DNA of 64,000 bases from Sphingobacterium paucimobilis HER1398 (GCF_000416985.1 NZ_ATDL01000003.1:124001-188000); one strand, 5' to 3'. Positions 43,902 through 54,139 are shown, counted from the stretch's first letter. The notes: generated by a model not told the origin, from the letters alone. A program made the numbers and translations.

Positions 43902-44163
43902 TAGCATATACGATAAAGACCTTCTCTTATAGTTGCACAGCACTATTTGTTACTTGTACCAGATCAAGAGCAACTCATATGCCTTCGCCAAATACTTGAC
44001 ACCCAAAATGTCAAAGCAGGATCTCTCCACAGACACGCCTCGGAGCATTTGCAAAGGCTCACACCATAACTTCTTAATTGCGTGTCCATTTAAGTTTTAG
44101 TATATTGAGTCTGCCTATCAATGGCGAACAGTTATAAACTACTTGATTCTGTTTGTTTTAATT

Positions 44164-44793
44164 ATGAAGTATATCCGTGCAAAAGCGAACTTTTTCCGAT
44201 TGGCCGATGAAAAGTTAATTGTCCTGGGAGCCCGCATTATAGAGTGTATGAAGACATCAGAGGTCTTTACCGATCCCACTCCTACCATAGTACAATTGGA
44301 AGAAGCTTATGCATCCTATTATGAAGCGGTGGTACCCGCGGCTAGTCGAAGTAGGGAGACGCAAGCCTTGAAGCGTGAACGGAAGCGCGTACTGGCAGAT
44401 TTATTTCAGCAACTTGTCTATTATGTCAATACCGTAGCAGACGGACAGCTATCCCTGCTATACAGTTCCGGCTTTCCGGTGTTGACCGGCAAGCGAACAG
44501 GCGTAATACCAGCCACTCCAACAGGGATAGTACTGGAGGATGGCAGACGGGCTGGTGAAGTCGCATTCCGGTTTACCCCGGTAGGTCGAGACATGCAGTA
44601 TGAATACAGCTTTGCCGTAGAAGACTTAAACAAAAAAGAGTTGGTATGGGGAGAATCCTTATTTACTACTAGATCTTTCAAAACCTATCAGGATGGGTTT
44701 ACTGCAGGAATCTACATTTACTTTAAAGTGAGAGCTCGCAACAAAAACGGAGCAAGCGATTGGTCTACAGCAGTTCGTTTTTTGGTGCGATAG
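44164..44793 (+). CDS. Fibronectin-III-like domain protein
   Basis: I start at the ATG at 44164 (MKYIRAKANFFRLADEK), giving 209 residues. An ATG 7 codons earlier is less likely. The N-terminal half is helical (IVQLEEAYASYYEAV, LKRERKRVLADLFQQL). The C-terminal half from about residue 115 is a fibronectin-III-like beta domain (YEYSFAVEDLNKKEL, YIYFKVRARNKNGASDWSTA). Short proteins of this plan are common in Bacteroidota, and their function is unknown. No signal peptide is evident. Confidence 0.7.
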   Translation: MKYIRAKANFFRLADEKLIVLGARIIECMKTSEVFTDPTPTIVQLEEAYASYYEAVVPAASRSRETQALKRERKRVLADLFQQLVYYVNTVADGQLSLLYSSGFPVLTGKRTGVIPATPTGIVLEDGRRAGEVAFRFTPVGRDMQYEYSFAVEDLNKKELVWGESLFTTRSFKTYQDGFTAGIYIYFKVRARNKNGASDWSTAVRFLVR

Positions 44794-44885
44794 ACATTTC
44801 TGCGGCATCACTTTCATAACGTATTATTGACCGCAACGATTTTTACTGACACTACTTCAGAGCAAATATGATTTTGGTAAATAGA

Positions 44886-44907
44886 GAAGGGGGAATAATC
44901 CCCCTTC
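44886..44907. terminator. Hairpin between convergent genes
   Basis: GAAGGGGGA and TCCCCCTTC form a 9-bp perfect stem with a 4-nt ATAA loop. T-tracts are weak, but the position between the convergent Fn3-like and DUF4302 genes fits a terminator. Confidence 0.65.
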
Positions 44908-44962
44908 CATTTAAACTAAACACATGCTAAAAGACATCGATGAGATGGTCTTCTGGATGACT

Positions 44963-45832
44963 TTACGTAGTAGGAACAAGTTTTACAGTTCCGGCTTCGT
45001 TTGTAAAATAACCCTTTGTATAACTCCCCCCAGGTTCCACATACTTCAATTCTTTAAACTTTACACCTTTTATATCATATTCTGTATAAAAATCCAGTCC
45101 TGTAGGGGTATAACGGTATGCAAATGGAGCCGAAGTACCAGCTATCAATAAAGCGCGCTTCGTTGCTGCTGTTGCAAATGTAGCATTTATCGACTCTGTC
45201 CCCACCTCAAATTTATAGCCCCCCATCGGATGGAATTTAGCAACGGCTGCACGATAGGCATTCAGAATAGTGCCTGCCTCACTTGATTTAATCGGTAACA
45301 GAACAACCTTATTGTATGATCGACGTGCTTCCAAAACAACAGAGTCCGACGATACTTTGGTAACCAAAAAGTCATTTTCACCCTTCATCCCCTCATTACT
45401 GGCACCAATACCTGCTTTATCTGAAATAAACCCAGGCAATTGATACTCCTTCTCCTTATTGAAATATTGCGGTAAGGCAAAAAAATGAAAAATTCTATTA
45501 TAGGTGTCAAAGCTTAAAATAGGACCTGCTCCCGGGATGACAGCATAAGTACTCGTTTGAGCTGCCAATGTCGTCATATCCCCTTCTACTACAACATCTG
45601 TTGAGTTGGTAAATTTTGTAAATAATGTATATCCTCCAAACTCCATAGCTTTACTCGGATAGTATTTGACCAACCAACCATCTTTATTGGCCTGTAAAGT
45701 AGAGTACACATTCGCTATACTTATATTTAAACGTTCTGTAGGACTTTCTTCGAAGATACGATCCATTTTTTTCTCGCAACCTACGGTGAAAGATAAAATG
45801 GATATGCCTAAAATCGCTAGTTTTAATTTCAT
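44963..45832 (-). CDS. DUF4302 lipoprotein
   Basis: A 289-residue lipoprotein with signal MKLKLAILGISILSFTVGC and Cys19 as the lipid anchor. SPTERLNISIANVYSTLQ, GWLVKYYPSKAMEFGGYTLF and the later SYNKVVLLPI fit the DUF4302 family. This family is repeatedly encoded with a zincin-like metallopeptidase and SusC/SusD. It is the last gene of that operon here, 6 bp after the peptidase. Probably a surface accessory or substrate-binding protein; activity unknown. Confidence 0.85.
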   Translation of the reverse strand: MKLKLAILGISILSFTVGCEKKMDRIFEESPTERLNISIANVYSTLQANKDGWLVKYYPSKAMEFGGYTLFTKFTNSTDVVVEGDMTTLAAQTSTYAVIPGAGPILSFDTYNRIFHFFALPQYFNKEKEYQLPGFISDKAGIGASNEGMKGENDFLVTKVSSDSVVLEARRSYNKVVLLPIKSSEAGTILNAYRAAVAKFHPMGGYKFEVGTESINATFATAATKRALLIAGTSAPFAYRYTPTGLDFYTEYDIKGVKFKELKYVEPGGSYTKGYFTNEAGTVKLVPTT

Positions 45833-45838
45833 TTTTTC

Positions 45839-46741
45839 TTAATTTAATGTAGTTTGATCAAATGTTCCCAACTCTGCATAACGTGCCAAAATATTACTGC
45901 GAAGCACATCCATATCGATATTCCATTCTGATTTCATGTAAGACTTTACAATAGCCAGTTTAGAGAGAATAATAGCTTTACCTGCTGAGGCTGAACCATC
46001 CGAATTCACGATGGCATCAAAATCTGCCTGGCTTCTTGTTACATAAAAAGAATAAAGCTCCGCGAAATCCTCTGTATCGGCTTTTGAGGCATAACGCGAC
46101 ACAAAACCTGCTTTTACAGCAGACTCGAGTGTTGGATACTTCGCATTCCACTCATCTTCAACATAATTAAGACCAGATATTTCTTTGAAACTGCTCGGAT
46201 AGGGTTTATTCTGATTCAGTATATGTTGAAACTCGTGGTGAACCGTCTTAAAATACTCATCATTGAGAAATACAGAACTGACGCTCTTAGCTTCAGTCAA
46301 TCCAAGCAGATTGTATAGCGATACTTTTGTTCCCGATTCAGCCGTTCCTTTTATAATAACCCCATTGGTCTGCACGGGCACCGATCCCGTAAAGGTTATT
46401 ATTTTGGGAAAATTATCCCGGATAAACTGCTTGCTTCCCGTCACTTGATTATACGGCTCGATAGCCAGGAATAACAATAACTTGGATAACCTTACAGAAG
46501 ACTCATAGGGTGCGGGGACCAATCGGTAGGTCATATCAGACTCCTTGTCCACATACTTGTACATGATTTCGATATTATAAGGCTTTACAAAATTATTATA
46601 CAAGTAGGTATCCAATGGATTCTTGGGGATATCCGAATCCACAAAGACGCTATTCGAATTCAGTTTATCTTCTTTGCTACATGCTGTGAACAATACGCCA
46701 CACGAAGCTATTAATAGGACTATATTATTTCTCAATTTCAT
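45839..46741 (-). CDS. Zincin-like metallopeptidase lipoprotein
   Basis: A 300-residue lipoprotein (LIASCGVLFTACSKED, lipid Cys at about 21) with the zinc motif HEFQH at residues 169-173 in TVHHEFQHILNQ. It matches the putative zinc-binding metallopeptidase family found with SusC/SusD. It should cleave peptides or proteins at the cell surface before uptake by the upstream transporter pair (inference). One base separates it from susD, so the genes are tightly coupled. Confidence 0.88.
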   Translation of the reverse strand: MKLRNNIVLLIASCGVLFTACSKEDKLNSNSVFVDSDIPKNPLDTYLYNNFVKPYNIEIMYKYVDKESDMTYRLVPAPYESSVRLSKLLLFLAIEPYNQVTGSKQFIRDNFPKIITFTGSVPVQTNGVIIKGTAESGTKVSLYNLLGLTEAKSVSSVFLNDEYFKTVHHEFQHILNQNKPYPSSFKEISGLNYVEDEWNAKYPTLESAVKAGFVSRYASKADTEDFAELYSFYVTRSQADFDAIVNSDGSASAGKAIILSKLAIVKSYMKSEWNIDMDVLRSNILARYAELGTFDQTTLN

Positions 46742-46742
46742 A

Positions 46743-48341
46743 TTATCTCGGATTAGGTGTTAAACCAGCACTAATTACATCCTGTGGCAATTGAATAGCT
46801 CGGCGATTATCGCGGACTTTCATTGTATTCGTTGTTACGGTATACGTTATCGTTCCACCATTAATCGCAGGCGCTTCTCTCCTGGTAATTTCAATGCCAT
46901 AACGCTTCACATCGAACCAACGCATTCCGGTGTGAAGAAATTGTAAACGCTTCAATGACAACACCGCATGCAACATATTCTCTTGTGTTCCCTTCCTTTC
47001 AATTTCAAAATCAGGACTTAACACCTTTTTGGGTGTCGGTTCAGTCGGGGTAAAGTAAGCGTATGAGTTTGCCCAGGTATTGATAGAAGCTTCACTGATC
47101 GTAGAAGGGTTCTTGATCGTATTATTATTGATATGGATCTGCATATCAGCAATGGCTGCAGAATAATTCTTCAAAAGTATGTATGCCTCGGCTCTATTTA
47201 AGAGAGCCTCCTCCGATGTTAACGGAGCGAACACTCCCTTCGTATAACCGGTCTTTTTGACTGGATCTGTATATTCAAACATACGTGCTATATGCGGGAA
47301 GAGAACTTTATTAGTGCTTGTACTCCCATACACAGAAGCTTTGATTCTATAATCTGTAGAAATCTTGGCTGTACCGAAAGGTTGACGAGCGAATGTAGTT
47401 TCTGTCATTCCGATGGTTCCGCCATGTGCAATCCTGTTAATTGTGGAATAATTACCAAAGGTCTGCCCCATCGATGAGGTAGCCGTAGCTAACAAAAAGT
47501 TGGCTTTTATTGAACTCGAATTATACTCTCTCGTAATATTGGCATAATCGGCTGCGAATGTGGCTATAGTTTGATAATCCCTCAAAGTGGTTGATGGGTT
47601 CTCTCCCAAAGCCTGTGTAGCATACTCAATAACCTTGGGCCAATCTTCGGTAAACAAGGCAACACGAGAAGCAAAGGTATAAGCAGCGGCCCGATTGAAA
47701 TGATACTTCGCCACATTCGAGTTTGAGTAACTGGCATCGTTGATCAATGGCAATCCCTCTTCTATGTCTTTCTTCATAAAATCATAAACCTCAGCAACGG
47801 TATTACGTTCATATTTAGGATTTAGCGTAGTTTCTCCTTTAGTCATATACGTCACGCCCAGGTCTGTCGATGAGTGTGTCTTAGAATAATTCTGCGAAAA
47901 GATATTCACCAAAATCCAATGACTGTAAGCCCGTGCCAACAATGCTTCTCCACGCTGTGCGGACAGCGATGTTGGGTTACCTTGTTCATCAATAGCCTGC
48001 AAAGCAGCATTTGCACTGGCTATAGCGCTATAGCAGCCAGACCAGATCCTTTCGACTCCATCATTATCGGTTTCTTTGATCTCCTCCCACTTATAGATTT
48101 CTTCTATAAACTTAGGGTAGTTTAAATATACTGGACCGACATCATCCACATTGTCTGAAGACATTTCTGCTACAACCACGTAAGAAGTACTCGGATAAGC
48201 GCCAACTAATAACTTACCTATCTTGTCCACTGAGTTCAATTCAGAACGATTATCAGGCAATACATCCAGATACTTTTCACAAGAAGAAAAGCCAGACGCA
48301 ATCGCTGCAAAAAACAGCATATAAAACAATTTCTTTTTCAT
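46743..48341 (-). CDS. RagB/SusD-type lipoprotein (zincin locus)
   Basis: A 532-residue surface lipoprotein. The signal ends at SGFSSCEKYLD with a lipid Cys. SusD features include RGEALLARAYSHWILVNIF, a TPR-like middle (FNRAAAYTFASRVAL), and the C-terminal LHTGMRWFDVKRYGIEI and QLPQDVISAGLTPNPR. It is 4 bp from the SusC stop and 1 bp from the metallopeptidase start. It binds the ligand of the STN-type SusC. Confidence 0.94.
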   Translation of the reverse strand: MKKKLFYMLFFAAIASGFSSCEKYLDVLPDNRSELNSVDKIGKLLVGAYPSTSYVVVAEMSSDNVDDVGPVYLNYPKFIEEIYKWEEIKETDNDGVERIWSGCYSAIASANAALQAIDEQGNPTSLSAQRGEALLARAYSHWILVNIFSQNYSKTHSSTDLGVTYMTKGETTLNPKYERNTVAEVYDFMKKDIEEGLPLINDASYSNSNVAKYHFNRAAAYTFASRVALFTEDWPKVIEYATQALGENPSTTLRDYQTIATFAADYANITREYNSSSIKANFLLATATSSMGQTFGNYSTINRIAHGGTIGMTETTFARQPFGTAKISTDYRIKASVYGSTSTNKVLFPHIARMFEYTDPVKKTGYTKGVFAPLTSEEALLNRAEAYILLKNYSAAIADMQIHINNNTIKNPSTISEASINTWANSYAYFTPTEPTPKKVLSPDFEIERKGTQENMLHAVLSLKRLQFLHTGMRWFDVKRYGIEITRREAPAINGGTITYTVTTNTMKVRDNRRAIQLPQDVISAGLTPNPR

Positions 48342-48345
48342 AATC

Positions 48346-51300
48346 TTAAAATCCCATTCTTAAGGTTAATGTATACTGTCTAGCGATCGGCAGAGCCACA
48401 CCACCAGAATTCACAAACTCTGGATCCTGTCCATTCAGGCGTTTATCCGCATAAACCAGCCAAGGATTAATCACGTTCAAGCGTAAACCCAGGTTAGACA
48501 TTCCTGCACGTCGAACGATATCCTTGGGCAACTCATATGCTAAAGAGATGTCCTTCAGACGGATAAAATCACCCTTGGCTCTAGTTTCCGTCGAATAATT
48601 ATAGGCATTATAAGCATATCCATACTTACTGTCATTACGGATAAAACGACTATCCAACACCACGGGTACATTGGTAATATTCTCGTCTCCTGGAATAGTC
48701 CAAGCGTCCCACAACTCTCGTGGCATAGCATTCAGATCAGAATACCCAGTCTTGTAAGCGGGATCAAGACGAACCACATTGCCAAAAGAATAGGTAAAGA
48801 ATACATTCAATTTAAAATTCTTGTACGAAAACACGTTTCCAAAACTACCTAGATCGGTAGGATCAGTAGGTCCTTCATACTTTAAAAAGTTGATATTATC
48901 TCTATTTTGGAAATAGACACCTGTTATTGTTTCTTTTCCGTCTTCATTCATAAAGACTGGTAAACCACTCCCGTTCAACCGAACAAAAGGTATCGAGAAC
49001 AAAGAGCGAACAGGGTATCCTTCTAGACCAAACCCATTACCTGCGATCAAATCTGACACGCGGCTATTATTTTCCAACGAAGTTATTTTATTTTTTGCTT
49101 TCGTATAGATAAAGCTTGATACCCAAGAGAAAGTTTCATTTTTCAAGATAGTAGCGGCCAAACTAAACTCCACACCATTTGATTCCATATCCGCTACGTT
49201 ACCGTATTTTGCAATCTCTCCTCCTAGCCCTTGTGTATTGACAATTCCAATCAGGTCAAAGTTTTTACGCTTGTAGTAATCAATATCTAATGCGATACGA
49301 TTTTTAAATAAGCCCAAAGAAGCTCCAATATTCAATTCGTGTTTCTTTTCGTAAGTCAATTCTGAGTTTTCTAAATCCGAAATATTCAACCCTGACTCTT
49401 TATCCGAAGTACTCGGTCTCCATGGATTATAACTTTGAATAATAATCTTTGAATTGGTCACGAAATCAGGTCCCCTATCAGCTGTCAAACTGTAGGAGGC
49501 TTTCAGCGCTAGATTGGATATTGGTGTCTCAAGCTCTTTAAAAAATTTCTCTTCATTTACATTCCACATTCCCGAAACGTTCCATGTTGGCATCCAACGT
49601 GCCGAGGTCGTCCGTCCTAAACGATTCGTCCCCTCGTAACGCAAGGTACCATTCACCGTATACCGATTATCATAGGTATAGTTTGCTGTACCGTAAAAAG
49701 CTATTTGACGAGTGCGCGCTGGCATTACAGAGCCATTTTTACGTCTATCTATAGAATAGTAATCGGAATTTTCTTCCTGACTTTTCTTAAACAGTTTGTA
49801 ATCAATAAATGGTATTTCGCCCAAATCATATTGCAATCCCCATCCTCTGAACCAATTATTGTTTCGATCTACAGAATTCAGCTCCCCACCAGCAAAAAGA
49901 TATAGTTTATGTACCAAATTAAAGGTATTGTCATAGGCAGCAGTGGCTCGAAAGTCTTTCGTCCACATTCTATTATCAGTTCTGTCATAAATACCACCGT
50001 TAGGCAATACCGTCTGAGGAATAGCATAAGGATCACTCCGGTCTTTGTATAGGAATGGGTTCGCATTTCGTATAAAAGTAGTTGGCATCCAACGATAAGC
50101 CAGGGCTTGATTAGACTGATCTTTTATGTAGTGTTGCTGCGATGTTTGTTGATAACGAGTCGCTCCCATTATTCCCAACTCTAATGGTTTGATAGGCTTC
50201 CATTTCAGCTCCCCTTGAAACTTGATATCAGCTACATTCAGATCCATGTAGTTATTTTCAAGTTCATGCAATATATTGAATGGCGCATAATTCCTAGCGT
50301 AAAATTCGTTCTTATCCAAAGTACGGGAAGTATTTAAAGCATAAGAATAAGGATTAATATCAAAGTCACGCTTTACTTCCATAGAAACTCGGTCTACTGT
50401 AGACCCCAGAGTTCCAGGTGCACGTTGATCACGATAAGACCCGTTGCTTCTGAGTTCGAGTTTTAAATTGTCGTACAGATTATAAGACGCATTGAATAGA
50501 GCCGTATAGCGCTTAACGTCAGACTTTTTTGCCCAACCATCGTCAAAAACACCACTGATAGAAGTATAATACTGAGCTTTATCTGTTCCCGAGGAGAGAC
50601 TCACAGAATGATTTTGCATTACAGTCTTACTGAAGAGTTCGCCGAACCAATCTGTATTTCTATACTCTGCCTGCCGCAAATAAGCATTCCGAGCTTCTTG
50701 AGTGTTCTCTAATTCTCCTGCCTTTATCAATTCGTACATCTTTCCATATACACCAGACTGCGACCGGCTAGCTACATCTGCCATTGTCAGCCATCCTCGT
50801 TGCTCTAATATCTGATAGAAAGACATCTGCTCCTGAGAATTCATTATATTGAAATTGTTGTAGGACGGAATTGCTCTTGTTGTAAATTCACCCACATAAC
50901 TAGCAGAATTCCTCCCAGCGGTACCTCTCTTGGTCGTTATGACAATTACTCCCCCCATAGCTCTAGCTCCATAAATCGAAGTAGCCGAGCCGTCTTTTAG
51001 AACTGTAAAAGACTCAATATCATTTGCATTCAAACCTGCGACCGCAGAGCTGATCAATGTCAAAGCATCTCCAGAAGATAACTCGTCGGATGAGACACTC
51101 CCGACATCTTCGACAATAACTCCGTCGACTACCCACAACGGCTTAGAACTACCATATATAGAAGTTGCTCCACGAACCCGGATTTTTGGAGCCGTACCAA
51201 ACGTACCTGTCGTATTCTGCACAACGACACCTGCTACTCGTCCCTCTAGCGCTCTCGACGGATCAGGCAATCCGCCAAGTTCAATATCTTTCATATTGAC

Positions 51301-52008
51301 CTTGCTGGTTGCACCAGTAAATGTTCGTTTATCGATTTTTACGCCTAACCCTGTTACAACGACCTCTTCTATCTCATCATTATCAGCCAATAAAGTAATT
51401 GCAATAGTCTCCTGGTTACCGACGGGCACTTCCTTTGGCAAATAACCTATGTATTTAACGAGTAAAGTTGCCCCATTAGCACCTTGAATAGAGAAGTTTC
51501 CTTGCGCATCTGTAGTTGTCCCTACAGTTGTCCCTTTGATCGAGATCGAAGCACCGACCAATGGGCTTCCTCCTGCATTACGAACTGTCCCTCGGAGTCT
51601 ATGCTGAACTTCATTTGCAACGTCTAGCCTCTGGATGTTTTCTACTTTCGCATTAATCGTAATAGTTCCATCTATTATCTTAAAGGCCAACTTATTATCA
51701 GCAAGAACCTGTGTCAACGCATCAGACAAGAGTTTATTTTCAAATTGAACATTGACCCTCTTTGCATTTTTAAGAAGCGCATCGTTATACAAGAATTTAA
51801 ATTTTGTCTGTTTACCGATTTCCTTAAAAGCATCTTCTAACCGCGCATTCTTTAAGGAGAGCGAGACTTTTTGAGCGTTGCTGCTTCCATATGCACAGGT
51901 CATAAAAACCAACATCAAGACTGTTGCTATTTTCATAATCCGGAGAATTATTGGAAAGGGGGTGCCAGAAGAGGCATAACGCCCTTTGCCAAATGATAAG
52001 TTATTCAT
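48346..52008 (-). CDS. SusC-type TonB-dependent transducer with STN domain
   Basis: A 1220-residue outer-membrane transporter. After a long leader with membrane helix (MKIATVLMLVFMTCAYG) comes the STN domain at about 47-120 (VSLSLKNARLEDAFKEIGKQ). A CarboxypepD_reg domain (LRGTVRNAGGSPLVGASISI), the plug (ARAMGGVIVITTKRG) and a barrel ending RQYTLTLRMGF follow. STN contacts a FecR protein in the periplasm, and the FecR and sigma genes lie directly upstream. Transport is therefore tied to transcription of the operon. Confidence 0.95.
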   Translation of the reverse strand: MNNLSFGKGRYASSGTPFPIILRIMKIATVLMLVFMTCAYGSSNAQKVSLSLKNARLEDAFKEIGKQTKFKFLYNDALLKNAKRVNVQFENKLLSDALTQVLADNKLAFKIIDGTITINAKVENIQRLDVANEVQHRLRGTVRNAGGSPLVGASISIKGTTVGTTTDAQGNFSIQGANGATLLVKYIGYLPKEVPVGNQETIAITLLADNDEIEEVVVTGLGVKIDKRTFTGATSKVNMKDIELGGLPDPSRALEGRVAGVVVQNTTGTFGTAPKIRVRGATSIYGSSKPLWVVDGVIVEDVGSVSSDELSSGDALTLISSAVAGLNANDIESFTVLKDGSATSIYGARAMGGVIVITTKRGTAGRNSASYVGEFTTRAIPSYNNFNIMNSQEQMSFYQILEQRGWLTMADVASRSQSGVYGKMYELIKAGELENTQEARNAYLRQAEYRNTDWFGELFSKTVMQNHSVSLSSGTDKAQYYTSISGVFDDGWAKKSDVKRYTALFNASYNLYDNLKLELRSNGSYRDQRAPGTLGSTVDRVSMEVKRDFDINPYSYALNTSRTLDKNEFYARNYAPFNILHELENNYMDLNVADIKFQGELKWKPIKPLELGIMGATRYQQTSQQHYIKDQSNQALAYRWMPTTFIRNANPFLYKDRSDPYAIPQTVLPNGGIYDRTDNRMWTKDFRATAAYDNTFNLVHKLYLFAGGELNSVDRNNNWFRGWGLQYDLGEIPFIDYKLFKKSQEENSDYYSIDRRKNGSVMPARTRQIAFYGTANYTYDNRYTVNGTLRYEGTNRLGRTTSARWMPTWNVSGMWNVNEEKFFKELETPISNLALKASYSLTADRGPDFVTNSKIIIQSYNPWRPSTSDKESGLNISDLENSELTYEKKHELNIGASLGLFKNRIALDIDYYKRKNFDLIGIVNTQGLGGEIAKYGNVADMESNGVEFSLAATILKNETFSWVSSFIYTKAKNKITSLENNSRVSDLIAGNGFGLEGYPVRSLFSIPFVRLNGSGLPVFMNEDGKETITGVYFQNRDNINFLKYEGPTDPTDLGSFGNVFSYKNFKLNVFFTYSFGNVVRLDPAYKTGYSDLNAMPRELWDAWTIPGDENITNVPVVLDSRFIRNDSKYGYAYNAYNYSTETRAKGDFIRLKDISLAYELPKDIVRRAGMSNLGLRLNVINPWLVYADKRLNGQDPEFVNSGGVALPIARQYTLTLRMGF

Positions 52009-52067
52009 ACATTTGAGTAATTGAGTTAATGTTAATAGTTTAATTCTGATTAGCTTAATGATTTTTA

Positions 52068-52091
52068 ACAGGGGTGCTGCAACACCTCTGT
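52068..52091 (-). terminator. Hairpin between fecR and susC (attenuator candidate)
   Basis: ACAGGGGTG and CACCTCTGT form a 9-bp stem with one wobble pair around a 6-nt loop, 28 bp after the FecR stop. Only a short T-rich tail follows, so it may lower read-through and not fully stop it. Confidence 0.45.
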
Positions 52092-52118
52092 TTTCATTTT
52101 TCCCGTGTAAACCTTATA

Positions 52119-53261
52119 TCATACTTTATTGTTTTTTAGGATTAATAATTTGTTATTATCTATTTTAAAATCTAAATCACTTACAAATTCCAGCATCTTC
52201 AGTACTTCTGTCAAATTAGAGCTACGACTTATTTCACCGGTATAGGTCTGAGATAAAGAAACGCCCTTCGAAAAAGAGATTTCCAAATCATACCAATTTT
52301 GCAGTTGCTTTGCAATAGTCACAATATTATCTCCTTTGAAATAAAAAGAATTATTTTTCCATGCCAATGCTTTTTCCACATCAGCATTTTGTACATCAAT
52401 ACGATTATCCAACATTTCTGCTTTCATACCAGGCGATAAAACTTGTTCCATCCCATCTTTATACACTAAAACAGATCCTTCCTCAAGAGTTGTCACAGCC
52501 TTCTCATCATAAGCAGACATGTTAAAGCTAGTTCCCAATACCTCAACATTTCCTCCATCCGTTTCAACAAGAAAAGGTCGATTAGCCTCCTTGTTGACCT
52601 GAAAATAAGCCTCTCCTAGCAATTTAACCTGTCTCTTTTCTTTTGAAAATTGACTAGGGAAGGTCAATCTGCTATTGGCGTTCACCCAAACTTTGGTACC
52701 GTCCGAAAGGGTTAGATTCAGAAAGTTTGCAACAGGTACTATCAAAGTATTCCAAGTTGTTGATTTGCCTTCTGTCAATACCGTCTTGTCCTTCGTTGCA
52801 ATACTTCCATCAGCAAGTAATGTTACATTATCATTGACTTTTATTTCTGTTCCATCTGCTAAGACAATTTTCGCCCCTTTGATTGCCGGAAGAATATCAT
52901 TTTTATAACGTTCGTCTTTACTCTCGACAATACGGTTATTATCTTCTGCTCTATTAATTCTCAACACGAAAAAAGACACTATACCTATCACAGCCAAAAC
53001 CGCAGCAATACGACTCCAGTATAAAACGAACTGTTTTCTTTTTTTCTTGTGTATCATCGACCAAGACCGATCGGAATCAAAGGAATCAAAAACTTGTGTA
53101 TTCATTCCCTTTTTGACCTCATCCTCCAACTCTTGGATCAGACGAGCGTTTCGAAAATCCTGCTCAGACCATTTCTGCAGAGCATAGATTTCCTCCTCAG
53201 TCAATTCGTTATTGAATTTCCTACGTATCAGTTGGGCAATATGTAAAGGGTCAGTTATCAT
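52119..53261 (-). CDS. FecR-type anti-sigma factor (zincin locus)
   Basis: A 380-residue regulator. Residues 1-75 are the cytoplasmic anti-sigma part (LIRRKFNNELTEEEIYALQK). A membrane helix lies at about 83-101 (IAAVLAVIGIVSFFVL). The periplasmic FecR domain follows (LTLSDGTKVWVNANSRLTFP, VKLLGEAYFQV), with a C-terminal DUF4974 segment (IAKQLQNWYDLEISF). It should relay occupancy of the STN-type SusC to the adjacent sigma factor. Confidence 0.94.
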   Translation of the reverse strand: MITDPLHIAQLIRRKFNNELTEEEIYALQKWSEQDFRNARLIQELEDEVKKGMNTQVFDSFDSDRSWSMIHKKKRKQFVLYWSRIAAVLAVIGIVSFFVLRINRAEDNNRIVESKDERYKNDILPAIKGAKIVLADGTEIKVNDNVTLLADGSIATKDKTVLTEGKSTTWNTLIVPVANFLNLTLSDGTKVWVNANSRLTFPSQFSKEKRQVKLLGEAYFQVNKEANRPFLVETDGGNVEVLGTSFNMSAYDEKAVTTLEEGSVLVYKDGMEQVLSPGMKAEMLDNRIDVQNADVEKALAWKNNSFYFKGDNIVTIAKQLQNWYDLEISFSKGVSLSQTYTGEISRSSNLTEVLKMLEFVSDLDFKIDNNKLLILKNNKV

Positions 53262-53455
53262 AATTTCCTCTATAAAAATTTAAATTGATGAGGAGAGCTA
53301 CAAATTCGCTTTTATATCATGGCACAATTCTATGGCACTTAAAGTCGAATTCCTGTAGGTTTGTATATAAGAAACGGAAAGTGAATAAACGGGTGACAAA
53401 TAATTAACTTTTTTTTAACAAAAAGGTTATTCTTGAAAAAACAGGAAAATACAGC

Positions 53456-53989
53456 CTAATTATTGGTAAGTATCAGCAACACGATAATGAAAAAGAATTC
53501 GGGATGAATCTTCTGCCGCAGCACACGGAGTGCCCGTTGTTTTTGTGTCTTGATCGTGTTGACCGAAATCGACAACTGATCTGCAATCTCTTGATTAGAT
53601 AGACCGTCGAGATAGCTCAGCTTAAAGATATATTGACAGGAGTCAGGCAACCCGTTTACCACACGACTGATCTCCGCCATAAACTCGGCCCGAATAATCT
53701 TATGCTCATAATCGGTGTCATCCATCTCATCTCTAGATTGTCTGCTTAAGTACTTCTGAATGGTCTTGCCTTTACGATTACGATTATATACCGCATTACG
53801 AATAGTACTGTACAGAAAAGAACGTACAGCATGGGGTTCGGAAGAAATTTTATGTTTATTATCCAAATAAGCGACAAATGCATCCTGTACCAGATCCTCG
53901 GCCAACTCAGTATCGCTCACCATCTCCCAGGCGAAATAACATAGTACTTTGTAATGCTTGTTGAACTCTACTCGATCCTCGAAATTCAT
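53456..53989 (-). CDS. ECF sigma-70 factor (zincin locus)
   Basis: A 177-residue ECF sigma factor. Region 2 is ELAEDLVQDAFVAYLDNK and VRSFLYSTIRNAVYNRNR. Region 4 is LPDSCQYIFKLSYLDGLSNQ and EIADQLSISVNTIKTQKQRA. The C-terminus is hydrophobic (FFFIIVLLILTNN), a feature of many Bacteroidota ECF factors. First gene of the sigma-FecR-SusC-SusD-zincin-DUF4302 series, 194 bp ahead of FecR. It has an unusually good Shine-Dalgarno. Confidence 0.93.
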   Translation of the reverse strand: MNFEDRVEFNKHYKVLCYFAWEMVSDTELAEDLVQDAFVAYLDNKHKISSEPHAVRSFLYSTIRNAVYNRNRKGKTIQKYLSRQSRDEMDDTDYEHKIIRAEFMAEISRVVNGLPDSCQYIFKLSYLDGLSNQEIADQLSISVNTIKTQKQRALRVLRQKIHPEFFFIIVLLILTNN

Positions 53990-53996
53990 CCCTCGC

Positions 53997-54002
53997 CCTC
54001 CT
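53997..54002 (-). promoter_or_regulatory. Strong Shine-Dalgarno before the ECF sigma gene
   Basis: AGGAGG lies 7 bp upstream of the ATG at 53989. Bacteroidota rarely use Shine-Dalgarno pairing, so this stands out and supports the start chosen. Confidence 0.6.
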
Positions 54003-54139
54003 CTAGGAATATAGTGTGACGGTACTTATTTGTACGCTAGTAAATATAAGATATAGTTTGAGAAATGGCAAACAAATACCTCAATATTGAAACTTAACAT
54101 TAAAATGCTGACATAATTAATAGCGCAAAACAGCCTTCC

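Larger units (their letters stand above)
43051..44163. other. Gene-free 1.1-kb region
   Basis: No credible gene. Left part (to about 43460): GC-richer degenerate repeats built on words such as CATTGTCGAAG, CATTGCCGAAGCAT and AGTCGAAGC, and a doubled TTCGCCTATT (43260s-43280s), as in dispersed non-coding repeats. Right part: AT-rich with a long inverted repeat (separate entry). Short frames here have no family resemblance. Confidence 0.5.
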
